Shown here in pieces: positions 59,902 to 64,000 of a stretch of DNA of 64,000 bases. This stretch comes from UBA11606 sp965243715 (GTDB lineage: Bacteria; Actinomycetota; Acidimicrobiia; Acidimicrobiales; Aldehydirespiratoraceae): positions 124,001 through 188,000 of the forward strand of contig CBDEVU010000007.1 of the NCBI GenBank assembly GCA_965243715.1, given 5' to 3'. The translations under genes were made by a program, and so were the position numbers. Positions within the stretch are counted from its first letter, which is position 1, and each line of letters starts with the position of its first letter. Under the pieces are notes generated by a model that saw nothing but the letters and a program-made list of their open reading frames with translations, searched no databases and had not been told where the DNA came from.

Positions 59902-60582
59902 ATGGGAACACGAATCCTTACCGTTGAAGACGACGAACGCATCCGCACCGCTGTCCGTCTCGCCCTTGAAGACGAGGGCTGGGCAGTAGACGAGGCGGCT
60001 ACCGGGGAGGAAGCCCTCGAGGCCTTCACACGTGATATGGCCGACGTCGTACTCATCGACATCATGCTTCCCGGTATCGATGGCTTCGACGTTTGTCGAG
60101 CCATTCGCCGAGCGAGCGATGTCCCTATCGTGATGGTCACGGCTCGCGCCGACACCCATGATGTCGTGGCCGGTCTCGAAGCCGGAGCCGACGACTATCT
60201 CACCAAACCGTTCGCTCCTAAGGAACTCTCGGCTCGCATCCGCGCACTTTTACGTCGAGCCCGGACCGTCGAGTCTGACCCGGCAAAATTGGTGTTCGGC
60301 GATCTGGAGATCATCCCCGCCGAAGGGGTGGTGCGGTTGGCGGACAAGGAAGTCCACCTCACTAAGACGGAGTTTCGGCTCCTCGTCGAGTTGGCCAACA
60401 ATTCCGGCCGAGTCCTGAGCCGCGAGGTCATCTTGGGGCGGGTCTGGGACTACGACTATTTCGGCGATGGTCGCCTTGTTGATGTTCACATACGTCGCCT
60501 TCGCACCAAGATCGAACCTGATGCAGCCAACCCTCGTCACGTCATCACTGTTCGCGGGCTCGGCTACAAGCTGCAGTCCTGA
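59902..60582 (+). CDS. OmpR-family response regulator (MtrA-like)
   Basis: 226 residues. The receiver domain has acidic pocket EDDE at residues 9-12, phospho-acceptor Asp53 in VLIDIMLPGIDGFDV, and Lys in YLTKPF. The C-terminal winged helix is typical of OmpR (HLTKTEFRLLVELANN, VDVHIRRLRTKIE, ITVRGLGYKL). With the downstream kinase and GerMN lipoprotein, the arrangement recalls mtrA-mtrB-lpqB, which controls cell wall and division genes in actinobacteria. Confidence 0.93.
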   Translation: MGTRILTVEDDERIRTAVRLALEDEGWAVDEAATGEEALEAFTRDMADVVLIDIMLPGIDGFDVCRAIRRASDVPIVMVTARADTHDVVAGLEAGADDYLTKPFAPKELSARIRALLRRARTVESDPAKLVFGDLEIIPAEGVVRLADKEVHLTKTEFRLLVELANNSGRVLSREVILGRVWDYDYFGDGRLVDVHIRRLRTKIEPDAANPRHVITVRGLGYKLQS

Positions 60583-60594
60583 CTACGACGACCA

Positions 60595-62007
60595 ATGCGC
60601 CGACTCTGGGCCCGACTGGGCATTCGATCCAGAGTCATGTTGCTGTACACGTTGGGCGGGCTTTCGCTCTCGCTCGCCATTGCCGTGACGACGCTCACAC
60701 TCGCTCGGCAAAACCTAGTCGCCGACCGCGAAAATCGAGCATTCTCGGTCGTTGTACGCAACGGCGAACGAGTTGAGGGGCGCCTGGCTGACGAAACCGA
60801 GATTGATGATGTCAGCTCAATCTTTGACTCGCTCACCATCACCGACCGGTCTTTCCCCTTGATTCGACTCGGTGACGAATGGTCAGCATCCAATCCACAA
60901 GTTTTCGACGCCGATGGTGTCCCCGACGAACTCATCACCGCCGTTGGGGCTAATCGTGCCGGGCGTATGCGGGTGCGCCTCGACGACAAATCGGCGATCG
61001 TTACGGGCCTGCCCATTCCCGATATCGATGCAGCCTATTACGAAGCGGCGCTCACCGACGACGTCGAGGTTGCGCTACGGACCCTCGGAATCATACTCTT
61101 GGCCGTGTCGGGCGCCAGCACGGTGCTCTCCGCGGCCTTAGGTAGTTGGGCGTCACGCCGCGCCCTTTCCCCCCTGGCCGATGTCCGCTTTGCCGCCGAA
61201 TCCTTGGCCGCCGGTGAACTCCAAACTCGCCTTGATCCCCCCGCCGATACAGACCTTGCCTCGCTCGCCGATTCGTTCAACCACATGGCTCAATCGCTCG
61301 AGGATCGGATCGAGCGAGATTCTCGATTCGCCTCAGAGGTCAGCCACGAACTGCGTTCGCCGCTCATGACCCTCAACGCGTCCATTGAGGTGCTAAACAA
61401 CTCCCGCCGTGACCTCACGCCGCGAAATCAGACCGCTCTCTATCTGCTCACGGGCGAGATCAGTCGCTTTACGATACTGGTCGAAAATCTGCTCGAGATC
61501 AGCCGGTACGACGTCGGAACAGCGTCCCTCCAAGCGGAACCCATCGACCTAGTCGAGTTTGTGCGCCAGTCGGTTCGTCATAACGCAAACTCGGAGGTTC
61601 AGGTGGACGTCGGCGACCTCGATCATTGTGTTATTATCGGCGACAAGCGTCGTTTGGCTCAGGTTCTTACCAACCTTTTCGACAACGCGGCCAAGTACGG
61701 CGCGGGGGTGATCCGGGTTTCGGTGCGCGCCATCAACGAAACTGCCCAACTCACGGTGGAGGACGAAGGGCCAGGGGTTCCGCTAGTCGAACGCCATGTT
61801 ATCTTCGACCGCTTCTCACGCGGCAGTGCCAGTAGTCGGCGGGGGCACAGCACCGGATCGGGGCTCGGATTGTCTTTGGTCACCGAGCACGTCGGACTCC
61901 ACGGCGGGTCCGTTCATGTCACCGATCGCGCCGATGGCGGGTCTGGTGCGTGTTTCACGGTGGATCTACCGATCGGTAACGCCCTAGCCGGACACGACCC
62001 ACTATGA
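60595..62007 (+). CDS. Sensor histidine kinase (MtrB-like)
   Basis: 470 residues. Two transmembrane helices, about residues 12-36 and 160-182, flank a small extracytoplasmic sensor region. Then a HAMP domain, the dimerisation helix with phospho-accepting His251 in FASEVSHELRSPLMTLN, the N box VLTNLFDNAAKYG, G boxes DEGPGVP and SGLGLSLVTEHV. Starts 12 bases after the regulator and overlaps the lipoprotein gene by ATGA. Confidence 0.94.
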   Translation: MRRLWARLGIRSRVMLLYTLGGLSLSLAIAVTTLTLARQNLVADRENRAFSVVVRNGERVEGRLADETEIDDVSSIFDSLTITDRSFPLIRLGDEWSASNPQVFDADGVPDELITAVGANRAGRMRVRLDDKSAIVTGLPIPDIDAAYYEAALTDDVEVALRTLGIILLAVSGASTVLSAALGSWASRRALSPLADVRFAAESLAAGELQTRLDPPADTDLASLADSFNHMAQSLEDRIERDSRFASEVSHELRSPLMTLNASIEVLNNSRRDLTPRNQTALYLLTGEISRFTILVENLLEISRYDVGTASLQAEPIDLVEFVRQSVRHNANSEVQVDVGDLDHCVIIGDKRRLAQVLTNLFDNAAKYGAGVIRVSVRAINETAQLTVEDEGPGVPLVERHVIFDRFSRGSASSRRGHSTGSGLGLSLVTEHVGLHGGSVHVTDRADGGSGACFTVDLPIGNALAGHDPL

Positions 62008-62660
62008 AGAAACTCCTACTGCTCATCATCGCGGCCGGGTTGACGGTGAGCGCCTGTTCTCTGCCCACCGACGAGGAAGTAGTACTAATCAGTCCCGAGA
62101 AGTTGCCCGATGTGCTACGCAGCGATCTTGAGGTCACGACTACCACGATTGCGGCGGTCCCAGCGGCGATTCCGATTCAGGTCTACTTGATCGCCACCCA
62201 TGCTGATCGCAACATCGTTGTTCCGGTGATCCGTGAGGTCGATCCCGCGGCCTCATTTCAGGACCGGATTAGTCTCCTCTTCGGTCAAGAAATTCGCAGC
62301 CAGGATGAGATCGACCTCGGCTGGGGAAACCCGCTACGCGCCTTCGATCTCACCGAGGCGTTCATCAACGAAAACCAAGTCGCCATCATCGACATGGTCT
62401 CGCTCGACATCGGCGGTGATGTGGTTGCGCCCGAAGCACAAGAGTTGCAGGACGCGGCAGCTCAACTGACCTACACCGCTACTGGATTCGACGGCATTCT
62501 TGCCGTTCGCATTCGGATCAACGGCGAGTCCGGATTCCTTCCCACTGACGAGGGCGACAGCGACGCGGTCGTCACCCGATCCGCCTTTGAGACCTACGAC
62601 GCGGAGTTTGTGGTGGCAACCACCACAGTTCCGCCGACCACTTTAGTCGAAGAGGGGTGA
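62004..62660 (+). CDS. GerMN-domain lipoprotein, LpqB-like
   Basis: 218 residues. The lipobox lies in LTVSAC (Cys18) after a hydrophobic signal, then a GerMN (sporulation/germination) domain from about residue 55 (IPIQVYLIATHADRN...). A threonine-rich tail ends it. In mtrA-mtrB-lpqB clusters LpqB has GerMN plus a large C-terminal beta-propeller-like half; here that half is missing. ATGA overlap with the kinase suggests the three act together. Confidence 0.85.
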   Translation: MKKLLLLIIAAGLTVSACSLPTDEEVVLISPEKLPDVLRSDLEVTTTTIAAVPAAIPIQVYLIATHADRNIVVPVIREVDPAASFQDRISLLFGQEIRSQDEIDLGWGNPLRAFDLTEAFINENQVAIIDMVSLDIGGDVVAPEAQELQDAAAQLTYTATGFDGILAVRIRINGESGFLPTDEGDSDAVVTRSAFETYDAEFVVATTTVPPTTLVEEG

Positions 62661-62664
62661 GGTT

Positions 62665-63693
62665 CTACGCGAAGAAGGTCCGAGCGGTTCGTAGCAGGGT
62701 AGGACTCGCATATTTGAGGGAGGCAACACATTCGGCGAGCGGAACCCGAACTACCTCGCCGCTGCGATAGGCGACCATGGTTGAGAAGTCCCTATCGGCT
62801 ACTGCCTCGGCGGCTGCCACGCCGTACCATGTGGCCAAAACCCGATCAAACGACGTGGGTGTCCCGCCGCGCTGAGTATGGCCCAGCACCGTGACCCGAG
62901 TCTCGAATCCAGTGCGCGCCTCAATCTCGGCCGCCACCACATTACCGATCCCGCCGAGACGTTTGTGCCCGTATTGATCGACCGCCGGTTCGACCATTTC
63001 GATGGTTCCCGGTTTTGGCAACGCCCCCTCGGCGACAACAACAACCGAGGCGTAGCGACCCCGTTCGTGGCGCCGACTCAGCGACTCACATACCTCGTCG
63101 ATATCGAACGGTACTTCAGGCACCAACGTGACGGTGGCCCCGCCCGCGAGTCCGGCCCAAGTGGCGATGTGACCGACATGACGACCCATGACCTCGACCA
63201 CCATGATCCGGTCGTGGGATTCCGCGGTGGTGTGTAATCGATCGATTGCCTCGGTGGCGATCTGTACAGCGGTATCGAAACCAAACGTGCGCTCGGTCCC
63301 CGCGACGTCATTGTCGATCGTCTTAGGCACACCCACTACCGCTATGCCTTCTTCGGCCACCCGGTTAGCGGCAGAAAGGGTACCTTCGCCCCCGATGACC
63401 ACCAGCGCGTCGATCGCCCGACGCTTGACAGTGGCGCGGACACGATCCATGCCGTCGTCGTACATAAACGGTTGATAGCGACTCGTCCCGAGGATCGTGC
63501 CACCGCGGGGAAGGATCCCTCGACAGACTTCGACAGTGAGCGGCATGGTCCGATCCTCGAGCAGTCCCCTCCAGCCATCGGCAATACCGATGGTCTCATA
63601 GCTGAGGTCTCGCTCGGCTTTGCGAACCACGCCTCGGATCACCGCATTAAGTCCCGGACAGTCGCCGCCGCCGGTTAGCACACCAATACGCAT
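62665..63693 (-). CDS. pfkA: 6-phosphofructokinase
   Basis: 342 residues. GVLTGGGDCPGLNAVIRG is the phosphate loop, PKTIDNDVAGTERTFGFDT the catalytic segment with Asp127, and MGRHVGHIA binds fructose 6-phosphate. Position 104 is Gly (VIGGEGTLS) and position 124 is Lys; by family knowledge Gly104 favours ATP, while Lys124 is typical of PPi-using and related actinobacterial enzymes. The combination suggests the group III ATP-dependent type. GGTGGAG lies 6 bases before ATG. Confidence 0.95.
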   Translation of the reverse strand: MRIGVLTGGGDCPGLNAVIRGVVRKAERDLSYETIGIADGWRGLLEDRTMPLTVEVCRGILPRGGTILGTSRYQPFMYDDGMDRVRATVKRRAIDALVVIGGEGTLSAANRVAEEGIAVVGVPKTIDNDVAGTERTFGFDTAVQIATEAIDRLHTTAESHDRIMVVEVMGRHVGHIATWAGLAGGATVTLVPEVPFDIDEVCESLSRRHERGRYASVVVVAEGALPKPGTIEMVEPAVDQYGHKRLGGIGNVVAAEIEARTGFETRVTVLGHTQRGGTPTSFDRVLATWYGVAAAEAVADRDFSTMVAYRSGEVVRVPLAECVASLKYASPTLLRTARTFFA

Positions 63694-63817
63694 CGTTTCT
63701 CCACCCTGTGAGAGTTCGTTTCGATTCTACCAATACGACCCCCTTCTCAGGTCTTGCCTTAGCCAAGTTGGCATTAGTCCAATACATGGTTAAACCAACG
63801 AAGTATGGTCAGCGGTC
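63694..63817. other. 124-base divergent intergenic region between pfkA and the kinase gene
   Basis: Toward pfkA, TAGAAT at 63724-63729 (minus strand) is a -10 candidate and GGTGGAG the ribosome-binding site. Toward the right, TATGGT at 63804-63809 ends 8 bases before the ATG at 63818. No clear -35 elements or operator repeats are visible. Confidence 0.35.
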
Positions 63818-64000
63818 ATGGCAATTGTTATCTCCATAGATGCGGGCACCACTGGGGTTCGATCGTTCGCCGTCGACGAAAATGGCGTTCCGCTCGGCTT
63901 TGCCTACCGTGAGTTTAAGCAGTATTTCCCCCGTCCCGGTTGGGTCGAGCACAACGCCGCCGAAATATGGACGGCGGTCGTGGCCACGTTGGCTGAACTC
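63818..64000 (+). CDS. glpK: FGGY-family kinase, glycerol-kinase-like, N-terminal part (runs off the window)
   Basis: The first 61 codons. ISIDAGTTGVRSFAVDENG is the ATP phosphate loop of FGGY kinases, and REFKQYFPRPGWVEHNAAEIW matches the glycerol/glycerol-like kinase N-terminus well. Glycerol kinase is the likeliest member, but xylulokinase-like enzymes share the loop and the substrate part is beyond the window. Confidence 0.75.
   Translation, partial: MAIVISIDAGTTGVRSFAVDENGVPLGFAYREFKQYFPRPGWVEHNAAEIWTAVVATLAEL

Overview
The window looks like a chromosome segment from an actinobacterium. The best guess is the Acidimicrobiia or a close relative, but that placement is inference: no rRNA or tRNA lies here. 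The case rests on a mycothiol synthase, menaquinone genes, a proteasome activator (Bpa), DivIVA and SepF with FtsZ but no FtsA, an MtrAB-like two-component pair followed by a GerMN lipoprotein, a DUF3040 protein, and a polyprenol-phosphate mannosyltransferase. Genes are very tightly packed. No gap exceeds 300 bases; the largest are 176 bases upstream of mraZ and 145 bases upstream of ftsZ. I saw no insertion sequence, prophage, CRISPR array, tRNA or rRNA.

Layout: (1) 1-7633, minus strand, amino-acid operon hisD-hisC-hisB-hisH-hisA-hisF-groES-like-hisI-trpE-ygfZ. (2) 7692-11464, a small coiled protein, nth on the opposite strand, then mshD-rlmN-membrane protein-menG. (3) 11461-24705, minus strand, a purine operon: two proteins of uncertain role, an unknown 144-residue protein, purSL (fusion)-purQ-purC-purE-purK-purF-purD-purM-purN, ending in menA. 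(4) 24775-30005, dnaE, bpa and an alkaline-phosphatase-superfamily hydrolase. (5) 30086-30541, an Rrf2 regulator. (6) 30530-49634, minus strand, the division and cell wall (dcw) cluster: mraZ-rsmH-ftsL-ftsI-murE-mraY-murD-ftsW-murG-murC-murB-ftsQ-ftsZ-pgeF-yggS-sepF-yggT-divIVA-dksA-like-rluD-like. murF is missing from its usual place. (7) 49811-51635, a ROK kinase, a small basic protein and a lipoate-ligase-like protein. (8) 51709-56204, a moxR-DUF58-transglutaminase operon. (9) 56217-58772, DUF3040, dinB and a polyprenol-phosphate mannosyltransferase. (10) 58771-62660, a small membrane protein, an inositol-monophosphatase-like enzyme, and an mtrA-mtrB-lipoprotein cluster. (11) 62665-64000, phosphofructokinase and the start of a glycerol-kinase-like gene.

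Two organisational habits recur. First, adjacent genes very often overlap by ATGA or GTGA, which suggests translational coupling. I used this to choose many starts (hisF, hisB, purN, purC, rluD-like, ftsQ, lplA-like and others). Second, genes that begin transcription units often have a TANNNT hexamer ending 6-7 bases before the start codon and no Shine-Dalgarno sequence, the pattern expected of leaderless transcripts.

The content is mostly housekeeping, and I found no clear new defence or mobile system. The most interesting points are a four-box 10-bp-periodic putative MraZ operator, the missing murF, two back-to-back leaderless promoters between nth and mshD, divergent start codons sharing one CATG, a DksA-like protein with a histone-H1-like tail and lost zinc ligands, an orphan GroES-like gene inside the his operon, and a triplicated 15-bp repeat at the start of purD.
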